The position numbers were made by a program, and so were the translations under genes. A stretch of DNA of 64,000 bases. Source: Gelidibacter algens. GTDB taxonomy: Bacteria > Bacteroidota > Bacteroidia > Flavobacteriales > Flavobacteriaceae. Positions within the stretch are counted from its first letter, which is position 1, and every line of letters begins with the position of its first letter. Location of the stretch: assembly GCF_001678675.1 (NCBI RefSeq), contig NZ_LZRN01000009.1, positions 81,027 through 145,026 on the forward strand, written 5' to 3'. The notes below the pieces were generated by a model. The model was not told the DNA's origin. It made no database searches and worked only from the letters and a program-made list of their open reading frames with translations. Positions 18,701-26,477 of the stretch are shown here, piece by piece.

Positions 18701-20137
18701 TGGATGGAACATTTTTCCTGCAACGCCGGTCAAAGCCAAAATAGGCACGTAAACGATTAATATTATGATTTGTCCAAAGGCAGCGGAATTCATCATTTTT
18801 CCGGCAGAGTGCCTTACCTCGATATCCATTTGTGCAGACGATAGTTTTGCAACGCCTGCGTACTTCTTTTTACTGGTATGAATCCCGAACATTACAGATT
18901 CTACAACAATTACCGCCCCATCTACAATAAGACCAAAATCTATGGCGCCCAGACTCATTAGATTGCCAGAAACACCAAAGAGGTTCATCATCGCGATTGC
19001 AAAAAGCATTGAGAGCGGAATGACCGAAGCCACTATCAATCCACCTCTTAAATTTCCGAGAAATAGGATTAGCACAAAAATGACTATTAAAGCACCTTCC
19101 GTAAGATTTGTGGTTACAGTTCCTATTGCACGGTCTACCAAACCTTTCCTATCCAGATATGGCTCAATGGTTACGCCTTCGGGCAAAGTTTCTTTAATTT
19201 GCTCAATTTTAGCTTTTACATCATTGATTACCGCGGAAGAGTTTGCTCCTTTTAGCATCATTACAATGCCCGTAACAACTTCGCCTTCACCATTTCGCGT
19301 AGCCGCTCCATAGCGTACACCGTGACCAAACTGTACTTTGGCAACGTCCCTTACAAGTACTGGTGTCCCATTATTTAATTTAACAGCTATCTTTTCCAGC
19401 TCTTGTAGATTGTTAACCAGACCTTCGCTACGGATGAAATAGGCATTAGGACCTTTATCTATATAAGCGCCACCCGTGTTTTGATTGTTTTTTTCCAGCG
19501 CACTAAAAATATCTTCAATAGTAACATTCAAACTTTGAAGTTTATCTGGGTCTATGGCAATTTCATATTGTTTGACCAAACCACCAAAACCACTTACTTC
19601 TGCAACACCAGGTGTTCCCAATAGTTGTCTTTTGATAATCCAGTCCTGAATAGTTCTTAATTCGGTGGCATCATATTCATCTTCATAACCTTTTTCGGTA
19701 TGAATTACATATTGATAAATTTCACCCAAGCCTGTAGTAACGGGTCCCATTTCGGGTTTTCCGATGCCTTCAGGAATGTCTTTGGAAGCTATTGACAAGC
19801 GTTCTTGAACTTGTTGTCTTGCCCAATATAAATCGACACTTTCCTCAAAAACAATAGTTACAATGGAAAGTCCGAAACGAGAAAAGGAACGCATATCCTT
19901 AATTCCTGGAATGCTTACCATTGTTTGTTCTACTGGAAACGTAACTAATTGTTCTACTTCTTGTGCCGCTAAAGTGGGTGATATGGTAATAACCATAACT
20001 TGATTGTCTGTGATGTCTGGCACTGCATCAATGGGTAACTGTGTTAGCGAATAAGCTCCCCACCCAATTAAAGCCAGCGTAAATAATCCGATAACAAGTT
20101 TATTGTTAATCGAAAATGCGATGATTTTGTCTAACAT
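15737..20137 (-). CDS. Second heavy-metal RND pump fused to a TolC-type channel
   Basis: 1466 residues from the ATG at 20137. The frame stays open upstream to a TTG at 20215, but MLDKIIAFSINNKLVIG matches the usual pump N-terminus. Residues 1 to about 1035 are the RND antiporter (LPIDAVPDITDNQVMV; relay motif DFGLIVDGAVIVVE with Asp400, Asp406 and Glu413). Near residue 1045-1067 there is a signal-peptide-like segment: Lys-rich, then IVTTLIVIGGLFFPAM, then LQAQE. The rest to 1466 is an outer-membrane efflux protein (ITLQQAIEMALQNNNRIKI; MRYESGESTKLESV). Same architecture as 3861-8276, so the fusion is not a sequencing artefact. The adaptor follows directly. Confidence 0.93.
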   Translation of the reverse strand: MLDKIIAFSINNKLVIGLFTLALIGWGAYSLTQLPIDAVPDITDNQVMVITISPTLAAQEVEQLVTFPVEQTMVSIPGIKDMRSFSRFGLSIVTIVFEESVDLYWARQQVQERLSIASKDIPEGIGKPEMGPVTTGLGEIYQYVIHTEKGYEDEYDATELRTIQDWIIKRQLLGTPGVAEVSGFGGLVKQYEIAIDPDKLQSLNVTIEDIFSALEKNNQNTGGAYIDKGPNAYFIRSEGLVNNLQELEKIAVKLNNGTPVLVRDVAKVQFGHGVRYGAATRNGEGEVVTGIVMMLKGANSSAVINDVKAKIEQIKETLPEGVTIEPYLDRKGLVDRAIGTVTTNLTEGALIVIFVLILFLGNLRGGLIVASVIPLSMLFAIAMMNLFGVSGNLMSLGAIDFGLIVDGAVIVVESVMFGIHTSKKKYAGVAKLSSAQMDIEVRHSAGKMMNSAAFGQIIILIVYVPILALTGVAGKMFHPMAQTVMFAILGALILSLTYVPMMSALALGRKTEHKRNFSDKMMDFFQRIYQPILEAALHAKLLVLGLAVGLFVITLIVFANMGGEFIPQLDEGDFAVETRVPVGSSIDQMIDVSQKAQTILLNEYPDEVLQVVNKIGSGEIPTDPMPIEAGDMMVILSPKSEWTKAGGREELAAVMKESLSIIPNATFSFQQPIQMRFNELLTGAKQDVVIKIYGEDLNILSDLAGNVGSKIKSVEGVEDLYVEEVTGLPQINIQMNRDKISQYGMNIEDINNTIETAFAGTSAGLVYEGERRFDLVVRLAKDFRTDITDVQNLYVSTPQGNQIPLSQVASISFEPGPVQIQRDNAKRRIIVGFNVRDRDVQSIIEDIKQIMNSKVDMPAGYYVTYGGQFQNLQEANQRLMIALPVALLLILVLLYFTFGSMKQSLLIFTAIPLSAIGGVFALIIRDIPFSISAGIGFIALFGVAVLNGIVLVAEFNRLDKEGVTNIYERVIKGTRVRLRPVLMTATVAALGFLPMALSNSSGAEVQRPLATVVIGGLITATALTLIVLPILYIYFTEGKVKFNLGKKKIVTTLIVIGGLFFPAMQLQAQETNLVQERTITLQQAIEMALQNNNRIKIAQYEIEVEEKGKYGAITIPRTEFSYQSGEFNTPTVRDNQYGVTQRINFPTVYTSQFKLAKARVSSSEQLKVIEENNLIADVKAAYSRYVFLLQNKQLLQRQDSLYGNLNRSSSMRYESGESTKLESVTSATQSMQIKNKLQQNEADMRIAKKKLQVVLNTNDDISIVDSELVRREIDLDIESQSLEQSPFFVYLKQQLEVRKRETNVERNNVLPDIMFGYNTQTFNGAQNSGIANQNFNDDDRFSFFQVGVAIPIFPGGHRAKIEAAKIEEDIAQSRIELNQTQLQGELQNLLQEYYKLQGTLDYYQNEALPQAELIIDNSEKSFKSGDVSYTQYLQNLTLANSIQTEYLNTLYQYNQSIIVIEALLGL

Positions 20138-20346
20138 TCTGTTTAAAATATTTTTAGTCGTAATTACTGAAATTGAAAATACCATACAGGTTATCAATGA
20201 GTTTGAATGATACAAAACCAGTGATTAATTTTTAAAAAATATATATGGTAAAATGGTAATTATAGCGAAGCTTGCTATTACCAAGGCTTAATAAAATTGT
20301 AGATACTATTATTGTATCTATAACAATTTATTAAACTAAAGAAAAT

Positions 20347-20784
20347 TTAACAGGTAGGTGGGCCTCGCGAATCGAGGTCTGAGAGATAAGAATTGAAATA
20401 ATTATTGGGTGAATTATAAACCGCTACTTTTTCAGAATCTTCATCATCATAGTTTATACAAATGCTATAACGATTAAGAAAAACGGGCGTTTTTACGTCT
20501 TTTTTAACCTTTAATTGCTTGACACTACTTTCGTGAGCTGCTAATATTTCATTAGAAACAACAGAATGAACGTGAACCTCCAAAAATAAATCAAAAAGCC
20601 CTTTTTTAGAATTTTCTTTCTCTGGAACATCGTGATGTTGGCTGTGACTGTCGCTATTGGCGACAGCTTTATGCGAGTGCTCAATTTCGTGTAAATGATG
20701 TAAATGAGGCATTACCTGATGCAAAAGCAATAGGCTGAATATACCTAAAAAGAAAAGTGCTTTTATGTTGTTGTGTTTTTGCAT
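20347..20784 (-). CDS. Small secreted His-rich protein heading the second efflux operon
   Basis: 145 residues. A membrane/signal segment (ALFFLGIFSLLLLHQVM) is followed at once by PHLHHLHEIEHSH and SDSHSQHHD, a dense histidine region able to bind divalent metal. The C-terminus ends LDSRGPPTC. Layout parallels the protein at 8397-8801, which ends LFQPPRA, though the bodies look diverged. It lies 209 bases upstream of the pump ATG, same direction. Family not named; a periplasmic metal buffer or sensor is inferred from composition and context. Confidence 0.6.
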   Translation of the reverse strand: MQKHNNIKALFFLGIFSLLLLHQVMPHLHHLHEIEHSHKAVANSDSHSQHHDVPEKENSKKGLFDLFLEVHVHSVVSNEILAAHESSVKQLKVKKDVKTPVFLNRYSICINYDDEDSEKVAVYNSPNNYFNSYLSDLDSRGPPTC

Positions 20785-21085
20785 AGTCCACGAAAATAAA
20801 TAATTTAAAGACCAAAAGAAAACTTTTTATTGAATTTCGTCTGTACCGATTCCAAAAGGAAGTAAATTATAATTTAAACCCCATAAAATAAAATATAAGC
20901 TATAATTGAAATACTTTTTCGTAAACAACCTTTTCAGAAATACAATAAAAGTAATAATTACATTAATTTTTAAACAAGTGTAAATTTTGCCAATAATTAC
21001 TATTATTTGCGTAAAGATTACTTTATTGATTAATTTGAAATCGATGACATAATTTAAATAGCGATTATTATTTAAATCATGCTTT
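20785..21085. other. AT-rich gap with no gene seen
   Basis: Three hundred bases separate the mobilisation module from the metal-efflux genes. I see no frame with coding character, no tRNA and no strong hairpin. It should contain the promoter of the His-rich gene at 20784, but no clear TTTG / TAnnTTTG pair was found on the minus strand. It is a possible junction between the mobilisation backbone and the metal cargo. Confidence 0.4.
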
Positions 21086-21400
21086 TTATCTCAATAAAAA
21101 TAGTAACACACATACAAACCCAAAAATCAAACTCACAATAAAAACTATTACAGCCCAATTGGGATAAATCTTTGCCTGCTTTATCTTGCTCTCAAACCGA
21201 CTTTCAAAACTCTCAATATTTTTTATACAGCATTTCATTTGTTGCTGATGGGTTTCGATGCTAGCTTTATATTCGGTTAAATCCATCTTGATTTTCGTAT
21301 CCGCTAAATGGGCATTAATCTTCTCCAGTTTTTCTACGGCACTTTTAAAGTCATTGATCTCATTGACCAATAATGCAGTGAGTTCTTCAAGTTTTGTCAT
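21086..21400 (-). CDS. Coiled-coil, C-terminally anchored protein of the mobilisation operon
   Basis: 104 residues. Residues 1-75 are heptad-like helix (LEELTALLVNEINDFKSAVEKLEKINAHLADTKIKMDLTEYK), then a single membrane helix (WAVIVFIVSLIFGFVCVLLFLL) at the C-terminus. It follows the relaxase by 11 bases. Short proteins like this are common after relaxase genes in Bacteroidota mobile elements, but their function is not established. It could tether the relaxosome to the membrane, which is inference from topology and position. Confidence 0.6.
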   Translation of the reverse strand: MTKLEELTALLVNEINDFKSAVEKLEKINAHLADTKIKMDLTEYKASIETHQQQMKCCIKNIESFESRFESKIKQAKIYPNWAVIVFIVSLIFGFVCVLLFLLR

Positions 21401-21411
21401 GATCCATGTGT

Positions 21412-22269
21412 TTAATAAGAGAGTCCATGTTGTATTGTTTTTTTGATAATGAACTTGGTCAGCTTTAAGGCTAATTGTGGCGCCAGACCTACTGTTTTAC
21501 CTGCAAGCGTTACGCCCACCGTATTATTCTTTAGAATCTTTGCCCCTTCAAGACTACTCATTTGTTTGCCTATATTTCCTATCGACATGCTACGGTGCAC
21601 TTCACTGCCCTTTAAATTATGTCCATCAAATTGAAACCGAAACCCTTGCAAATTATTCTGATTATTTATTGCAGGAATCACTTTAACACCATTGGTCTCC
21701 ATGTATTTTATATAGTCCTCAAATGATTTTGGCTTAAATTGATTCATGGTCAGGTCATGCCTACGCTTGATTTCGATTCGTATTTCCTTCAGATTGAATT
21801 CCTTTTCAAACTGAACTTGTTTAACAGTGGTCAGTCCCATTTGTTCTGCTACTCTTTCTGCAGCCAACTGGCTCCGCTTTCCTATAAAACTGTCATTATA
21901 GGCCACGCCCTTAAAATCAATCCGATTGACATATAAATGGATGTGCTTATGTTCTTTGTCCTTATGGACAAAGGCAACGGCCTGACGTGCGCCCAATTTC
22001 ATTTCATGGATGAAGCGTTTTGATATTTCTTCCAGTTTGCTTTTGTCCAACCGCTTGCCGTCCTCTATCGTTGGGCTTATAATAAATGACAAGGTGTTTT
22101 TGGTACAATTGAAATTCTGGTCCTGGAGCATTTTAAATTCTTGGGTGATTTCAGCAGGGGAATCCCCATGCAAAAATTCCTTCAGCACAATTTCAGCATC
22201 TTTTTCTTGATCCCAACCATAGGACATCGACACCTTTGTATGTGATATACTTTTGCCCTTTCCTATCAT
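21412..22269 (-). CDS. Relaxase / mobilisation nuclease
   Basis: 285-residue HUH-type endonuclease that nicks the transfer origin and leads strand transfer. The metal-binding histidine motif is visible in HKDKEHKHIHLYVNRID at about residues 100-116. The N-terminus MIGKGKSISHTKVSMSYGW is characteristic of relaxases from Bacteroidota mobilisable elements; a catalytic tyrosine is probably in that region. It is shorter than large conjugative relaxases and has no helicase domain, so the element likely relies on other transfer machinery. Its ATG overlaps the mobC stop by 4 bases (ATGA). Confidence 0.88.
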   Translation of the reverse strand: MIGKGKSISHTKVSMSYGWDQEKDAEIVLKEFLHGDSPAEITQEFKMLQDQNFNCTKNTLSFIISPTIEDGKRLDKSKLEEISKRFIHEMKLGARQAVAFVHKDKEHKHIHLYVNRIDFKGVAYNDSFIGKRSQLAAERVAEQMGLTTVKQVQFEKEFNLKEIRIEIKRRHDLTMNQFKPKSFEDYIKYMETNGVKVIPAINNQNNLQGFRFQFDGHNLKGSEVHRSMSIGNIGKQMSSLEGAKILKNNTVGVTLAGKTVGLAPQLALKLTKFIIKKTIQHGLSY

Positions 22270-22778
22270 GATTGAAAATTTTTAAGATGCGACTTGATTT
22301 CATTGGCAATGTCGTAAACAGCCTCGGTCAGTTTAGGATCTCGTTTTCGGTACATGTTGCCGATCGCCTTAAAATTGTTATGGTATTTGATCAGCATTTT
22401 GTAAAGTTGAATATGCTCTTCCGTAAAACGTTCCGTGATTTCCTTTTCAAATACGCTACGTCTTATGTATGCGCTTAGACTCAATCCACAGCGTGATGCT
22501 TTAATGTTCAAAAGCTTCTTTTCATAGATGGAACATCTAAACTTAACCAGATCACTTTTCCCCTTAAACACTCCTTTTTTTTCTTTGCGACCTTCGGGAG
22601 CAAACAAGAATGTGTCCACAGACACACATCTTGAATTCCTACCCAGAATAATTTTCGTTCCAGTTGAATCTGTTTCCAAATCCAATTCCAGACTATCGGA
22701 ATTAATCAGTAATTCAGTAGAAATCTTTAGATACTGCTTCGGATTAACCTCTGCCTTAAAATTTTCATTTTCTTTCAT
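22266..22778 (-). CDS. MobC-like relaxosome accessory protein
   Basis: 170 residues. The C-terminal half has the MobC / ribbon-helix-helix pattern: KFRCSIYEKKLLNIKASRCGLSLSAYIRRSVF, then a helical region with YHNNFKAIGNMYRK. Such proteins bind oriT and help the relaxase. The first 70 residues are unlike the standard family and may be a species-specific extension. It overlaps the primase gene by 14 bases and the relaxase by 4, so the three are translationally coupled. Confidence 0.8.
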   Translation of the reverse strand: MKENENFKAEVNPKQYLKISTELLINSDSLELDLETDSTGTKIILGRNSRCVSVDTFLFAPEGRKEKKGVFKGKSDLVKFRCSIYEKKLLNIKASRCGLSLSAYIRRSVFEKEITERFTEEHIQLYKMLIKYHNNFKAIGNMYRKRDPKLTEAVYDIANEIKSHLKNFQS

Positions 22779-23628
22779 CGCACAAATAATCGTTTAAGTC
22801 TTTATGGTTTTTATAGCTACCACTTTCATCCATGACATGACTAAATTTTTTTGTCAGATACAGTGTTGCATTTTGACCAGCTGAATCTTGGTCTAAATAG
22901 AGATGTACCAATTGATAATTCGAAATAAGTAATTCAATATTTTTTATAAATGAAATGGAATTTAAAATCAAGACATCTGAATTTTTCAATAACGTTTCGT
23001 TTAAGACCGCCAAGGACAACAAATCAAACATGCCTTCGAGAATTATTAATTGGCTACAATTCCTTTGAATTTGCGTATACGATTTCGGACTGCTACTATT
23101 CTTGAAAATCTTGTTGCGCAATTCCCAACCGTTTCTGTTATTCTGCAAACCAACAGCGAAAAATTGTTTATCCTTAAAAGTGTACCAAACTTCGCTACAA
23201 TAAGAATTGGCAATCTGTAATGGAATCTCTCTAAAGTTTAGGTATTGAACCAATGCGGGATGGATGATGTTTTTAATTTTGGTAATGATTATTCCTGTTT
23301 CATTTTTACTGAAAAGTCGCTGCTGATGAAAAGAAAAACAGTCACTTTCTGTTTCCAAATAGATCAATGCTTCCTTTACATGGCAATTTAAAATCCTACA
23401 GACCAAATCGATTACATTACCTCCAACACCTTCGCCATGGTCATACCATCGGTTTTTGTTTTTAGAGACTTTAAAAGAGGCTTGGGTTTCTGACCTGAAA
23501 GGACTCATAAACCAAGCTTCTTTTTCCGCTGTTTTAGTTGGAAAGTGCCCGAGTGTTGCCAGCGCTTTTTCGATGGGAAAAGCTTTGGCTCTTTCGCACG
23601 ACAGCCTGATTGTTCTTTCTACTTTCAT
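22765..23628 (-). CDS. Toprim-domain DNA primase of a mobile element
   Basis: 287 residues. The N-terminal part (about 30-90) resembles the CHC2-type domain: WFMSPFRSETQASFKV and WYDHGEGVGGNVIDLVCR, but without the zinc cysteines at the usual spacing. The C-terminal part is a toprim domain with acidic motifs in LIILEGMFDLLSL and VHLYLDQDSAGQNA, then KDLNDYL. It makes primers for element replication, or for the complementary strand after transfer. It lies first in the primase-mobC-relaxase operon, preceded by a repeat-rich gap. Confidence 0.85.
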   Translation of the reverse strand: MKVERTIRLSCERAKAFPIEKALATLGHFPTKTAEKEAWFMSPFRSETQASFKVSKNKNRWYDHGEGVGGNVIDLVCRILNCHVKEALIYLETESDCFSFHQQRLFSKNETGIIITKIKNIIHPALVQYLNFREIPLQIANSYCSEVWYTFKDKQFFAVGLQNNRNGWELRNKIFKNSSSPKSYTQIQRNCSQLIILEGMFDLLSLAVLNETLLKNSDVLILNSISFIKNIELLISNYQLVHLYLDQDSAGQNATLYLTKKFSHVMDESGSYKNHKDLNDYLCDERK

Positions 23629-23653
23629 ATCCTATTATTTTATCCGAATTTTT

Positions 23654-23882
23654 GTCATCGTTTTTATTTTGATGACAGAATGATGACAAAACGATGACGG
23701 TTCAAATCCTTATTCTCATTGGTCTTAACGCTATCTGTCATCATTTCATCAAAAAAAGTATGAGTTGTAAGTTGTTTTTTCTTTTCATCAGCGATTTTTT
23801 TTTACCGAATGATGAGAATTGGTCGTACTCCCTGTAAACATTAGGTTTCTGTGTCATCGCTTTATCATCGTTTCATCGTTTG
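23654..23882. repeat. Cluster of short TCATCRTTT-like repeats, candidate origin
   Basis: The gap between the primase and primase-helicase genes holds about ten copies, in both orientations, of a TCATCG/ATGATG-type word. Clear ones: GTCATCGTTTTT at 23654, GATGACAGA at 23671, TGATGACAAA at 23681, CGATGACGG at 23692, a pair near 23735-23750, one near 23785, one near 23808, and a tight run TCATCGCTTTATCATCG then TTTCATCGTT ending near 23882. Clustered short words beside primase and helicase genes resemble iterons of a replication origin, or regulator sites. The repeats are too short and irregular for a CRISPR array. Confidence 0.45.
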
Positions 23883-23883
23883 G

Positions 23884-25080
23884 TTATTCTTCCCCGAAAT
23901 GTTCCATCAGAAAATCTCTTTTTATGGAATAGTACCTTCCCTTCGCATCAGTCAGCCCCATTCCGCCTTCTTGCCAAATCATCAATTTACTATACATCAT
24001 AGAGTTATCCTGATTTCGAAGCTTCCAGTCCTTTTTAAATATATGCCGCAGTTGGGTAAGATCCGTTTTGATCCGAGTTCGATTTAATAAGTGAAGTGCA
24101 TCTAGGGGACATATTTGAACCTCCTCCAAGTCCAAGGTTTCCATGGCACTGAGAATGACACTCGCAAGTTCTTTTTCTACGCGGTTTCGATTGTTCTGCA
24201 TCAAGTTCTCCAAGGCTTGTGTTCTGATTTGGGATGGCGAGAACCACATTCGGGTACTTTGGAGGCTTTTCAGTTTTCGGTGTTGTAAGTGATAGAGGAA
24301 TGCCGGCACTTCTGCTTCCAAATATTCCAGAAATCGTGTTTCCTCCTTTTTCAGGGAAGGAATCTTCAAAACCCAAAAACGTGTTTCGTTAGTATCAATT
24401 TTTATAAAGTTGTCCTCATTGTTACTACAAAGAATGAACTTTCCAAAGAATTCCACCTCTCTTTTATCTTTGCCCTTGGCTTCAAGTTTATTGAAATTGG
24501 TCGTACTTAAGTATTTGATCCGTTCGGTCAATTCTTCTTTGTTGAACAGAACCTCGTCGATACAGATCAAAAGCTTGTTGGCCCAATCTGCATTAAATTG
24601 GCTACTGAAACTATCATTGGTCAGATAAGTTAAATTATTGTCGAAAACCATTTTTAACCATTTAAGAAAAGTAGTCTTTCCTGTAGATCGTTCCTTGGAC
24701 ACCAAACACAGAATTGGCAATATCTGGATTGGTTTTAAATACAGTAGCTGTAAATAATCCATACCTAAATTAAGCTGCTCACCGAAAATATGTTCCAATA
24801 GTTGTGAAGTGGATGGAAAGTCGCCTTCTTTAAGTTTATGAGGTAATGGCGCATAGGTATTATAGAAACCATGGCAATCTCTTTTAAAGTCGACATGGCT
24901 TGGGAGACAGGTAAAGCCATCAAATCTTTTGATTGATCCAATAAAACTCCTGCCATGATCATTGCGTATCGTTTCCAATGTCCATAGCACAATGATTTCG
25001 TTGAATTGTCCAGCAATAGTTGGAACTTGGACCAATTTATAATAAGAGGTACCCACCCGAATGTAAATTGCGTCTTTCAT
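23884..25080 (-). CDS. Primase-helicase-type replication ATPase of a mobile element
   Basis: 398 residues. The central ATPase resembles phage/plasmid SF3-type helicases (DUF5906-like): Walker A in SKERSTGKTTFLKWL at about residue 130, Walker B in KLLICIDEVLF, and a sensor-like ILCSNNEDNFI followed by ETRFWVLKIP with an arginine. The C-terminal region (about 300-398) looks like a winged-helix DNA-binding part. It likely unwinds the element origin with the toprim primase downstream. Its ATG overlaps the stop of the HTH gene by one base (TAATG), so expression is coupled. Confidence 0.8.
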   Translation of the reverse strand: MKDAIYIRVGTSYYKLVQVPTIAGQFNEIIVLWTLETIRNDHGRSFIGSIKRFDGFTCLPSHVDFKRDCHGFYNTYAPLPHKLKEGDFPSTSQLLEHIFGEQLNLGMDYLQLLYLKPIQILPILCLVSKERSTGKTTFLKWLKMVFDNNLTYLTNDSFSSQFNADWANKLLICIDEVLFNKEELTERIKYLSTTNFNKLEAKGKDKREVEFFGKFILCSNNEDNFIKIDTNETRFWVLKIPSLKKEETRFLEYLEAEVPAFLYHLQHRKLKSLQSTRMWFSPSQIRTQALENLMQNNRNRVEKELASVILSAMETLDLEEVQICPLDALHLLNRTRIKTDLTQLRHIFKKDWKLRNQDNSMMYSKLMIWQEGGMGLTDAKGRYYSIKRDFLMEHFGEE

Positions 25081-25376
25081 TATCCAGATTTTTTATTCAT
25101 CAGCAACTGTTCATTGAATTGTCGCTCTAAAAATTCATCAGATACATTAGGTTCTCCCAGAAGCCAAGCATCGATTTCTTCTTTGTTGAAGAACAGTTGA
25201 CGGATATGCCTGTTGTTTCCTGTAGGTATCAGTTTTAATTGGGAGAGTTTGTAAATCTTGCTTTTGGATAAGCCTGTGTATTTGACAAGGTCGTCGATGT
25301 TAAATACTTTTTTGGTGAGGGACAGCAGGCCTCTGATATCCTGAAGTAATTCCACAACATTTTCTTGCTCATTCAT
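25080..25376 (-). CDS. Excisionase-type helix-turn-helix protein
   Basis: 98 residues. Residues about 23-72 form a MerR/excisionase-like winged helix: VFNIDDLVKYTGLSKSKIYKLSQLKLIPTGNN, then LFFNKEEIDAWL. Small proteins of this type begin the replication-mobilisation block of many Bacteroidota integrative elements and act as directionality factor or as regulator of the downstream genes. It is first in the operon leading to the primase-helicase (one-base overlap). Whether it excises DNA or only regulates is not visible. Confidence 0.8.
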   Translation of the reverse strand: MNEQENVVELLQDIRGLLSLTKKVFNIDDLVKYTGLSKSKIYKLSQLKLIPTGNNRHIRQLFFNKEEIDAWLLGEPNVSDEFLERQFNEQLLMNKKSG

Positions 25377-25532
25377 AATCTTTATATTTTAAGAATTAGT
25401 AATGAGTAAAAGGCCTTTTACTTTTATTGAACGTGACAAACATATGACGTTACATACAACAGAAACAATAGAGCAATGACGATTGCTTTAGGATTGCCCT
25501 AAATTTTCTTTATAAATATTGACTTTGAAGAA

Positions 25533-26216
25533 TTATTTGGAAATACCAAGAGCTTTTAAGACATCTTTTCGCACGTCGTCATAAGTACCGTCGTGAGTCG
25601 ATGAACACCATTTAGAATAACTTGAAGGAAGTGTTCCTGAATTGATTTCGGAATTCTGAAACGTAAACCGTTCCGATATAAGCATATTTAATGATTCTTT
25701 GGGTTTTGTATCCATCCTAAATATTCCTCCACGAACAATCAAATCCAATAAGGTAAATAGGAATCGGATATTTCCTGTTTGTTTGTTTTTAGGGGTTTCC
25801 CTAATTACGATCTTTTGCTGTTTGGGCAACCCATTAATCAGCCTAAGAAGATTTTCTACATCTTTACTATCAAAACCGAAAAAGACGGTATCGATTCTGG
25901 ACGACGACAACAGCAAGAAAGAAAAACCCTGAACATTATTCTTGAATAGTTCTTCGGACTTGAACCATGTAATCACCAGCAATAAGGACAAACTGAACAA
26001 TAACGTAACAAATATATAGGTTGCTACGATTTGAGTAACGGAATAACTAGTACCTGAAATTAAATAATAAAGGGTCAGCGGTACTATCCCGAAAATTACG
26101 ACTACTAAGAAAGAAAGTCTGTTGGTGGTCAAAGCGGTATGCTTCAACCATAATAGTTTCAACTCTCTTCTACTTTGATATAGCCAACTCGCAAATATTT
26201 CAGCTAAGCGTTCCAT
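25533..26216 (-). CDS. Unknown membrane protein next to tRNA-Asn
   Basis: 227 residues, family not recognised. Two membrane helices (about 33-53 LSFLVVVIFGIVPLTLYYLI and 60-85 IVATYIFVTLLFSLSLLLVI) are followed by a soluble domain of about 140 residues, with SRIDTVFFGFDSKDVENLLRLINGLP and a polar C-terminus containing WCSSTHDGTYDDVRKDVLKALG. It stands alone between the mobilisation operon and the tRNA, separated from both. It may be element cargo or a regulator acting with the HTH gene; nothing in the sequence decides this. Confidence 0.55.
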   Translation of the reverse strand: MERLAEIFASWLYQSRRELKLLWLKHTALTTNRLSFLVVVIFGIVPLTLYYLISGTSYSVTQIVATYIFVTLLFSLSLLLVITWFKSEELFKNNVQGFSFLLLSSSRIDTVFFGFDSKDVENLLRLINGLPKQQKIVIRETPKNKQTGNIRFLFTLLDLIVRGGIFRMDTKPKESLNMLISERFTFQNSEINSGTLPSSYSKWCSSTHDGTYDDVRKDVLKALGISK

Positions 26217-26283
26217 ATCTTAAAGATAAGAATAAATGAAAGGAAAAGAAAGATGAATTGTTGTACAGATGTTGTACTGATGT

Positions 26284-26319
26284 AAAAAACAAAAGCCACT
26301 CAATTTCTTGAATGGCTTT
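26284..26319 (-). terminator. Rho-independent terminator after tRNA-Asn
   Basis: On the minus strand, AAAGCCATTCAA, a GAAA loop and TTGAGTGGCTTT form a 12-bp stem with one G-T pair, followed by TGTTTTTT. It begins 12 bases past the tRNA 3' end and fits termination of the tRNA transcript. Confidence 0.8.
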
Positions 26320-26330
26320 GTCTCACTGTG

Positions 26331-26404
26331 CTCCTCCTCTTGGGCTCGAACCAAGGACCCTCTGATTAACAGTCAGATGCTCTAACCAACTGAGCTAAGG
26401 AGGA
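26331..26404 (-). tRNA. tRNA-Asn (anticodon GTT)
   Basis: Cloverleaf read on the minus strand: acceptor arms TCCTCCT and AGGAGGA, D-arm GCTCAGTTGGTTAGAGC, anticodon stem TCTGA/TCAGA around loop CTGTTAA (anticodon GTT), T-arm with GGTTCGAGCC, discriminator G; CCA is not encoded. Its 3' end points toward the mobilisation module, the usual orientation for an integration target. Confidence 0.95.
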
Positions 26405-26477
26405 AGGTATAATGCCTTTTTTGAGGATGCAAATATATTCTATTTTTTATCTTGAACAAAACTATTTTCAACTATTT

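Noticed and set aside
20138..20215. 26-codon extension of the second pump gene from a TTG
   Set aside because: Sequence is unlike pump N-termini, while the internal ATG starts exactly at the conserved beginning shared with the first pump.
23654..23882. CRISPR array
   Set aside because: Repeats are only about 9-12 bases, irregularly spaced and in both orientations, with no spacers of even length and no cas genes.
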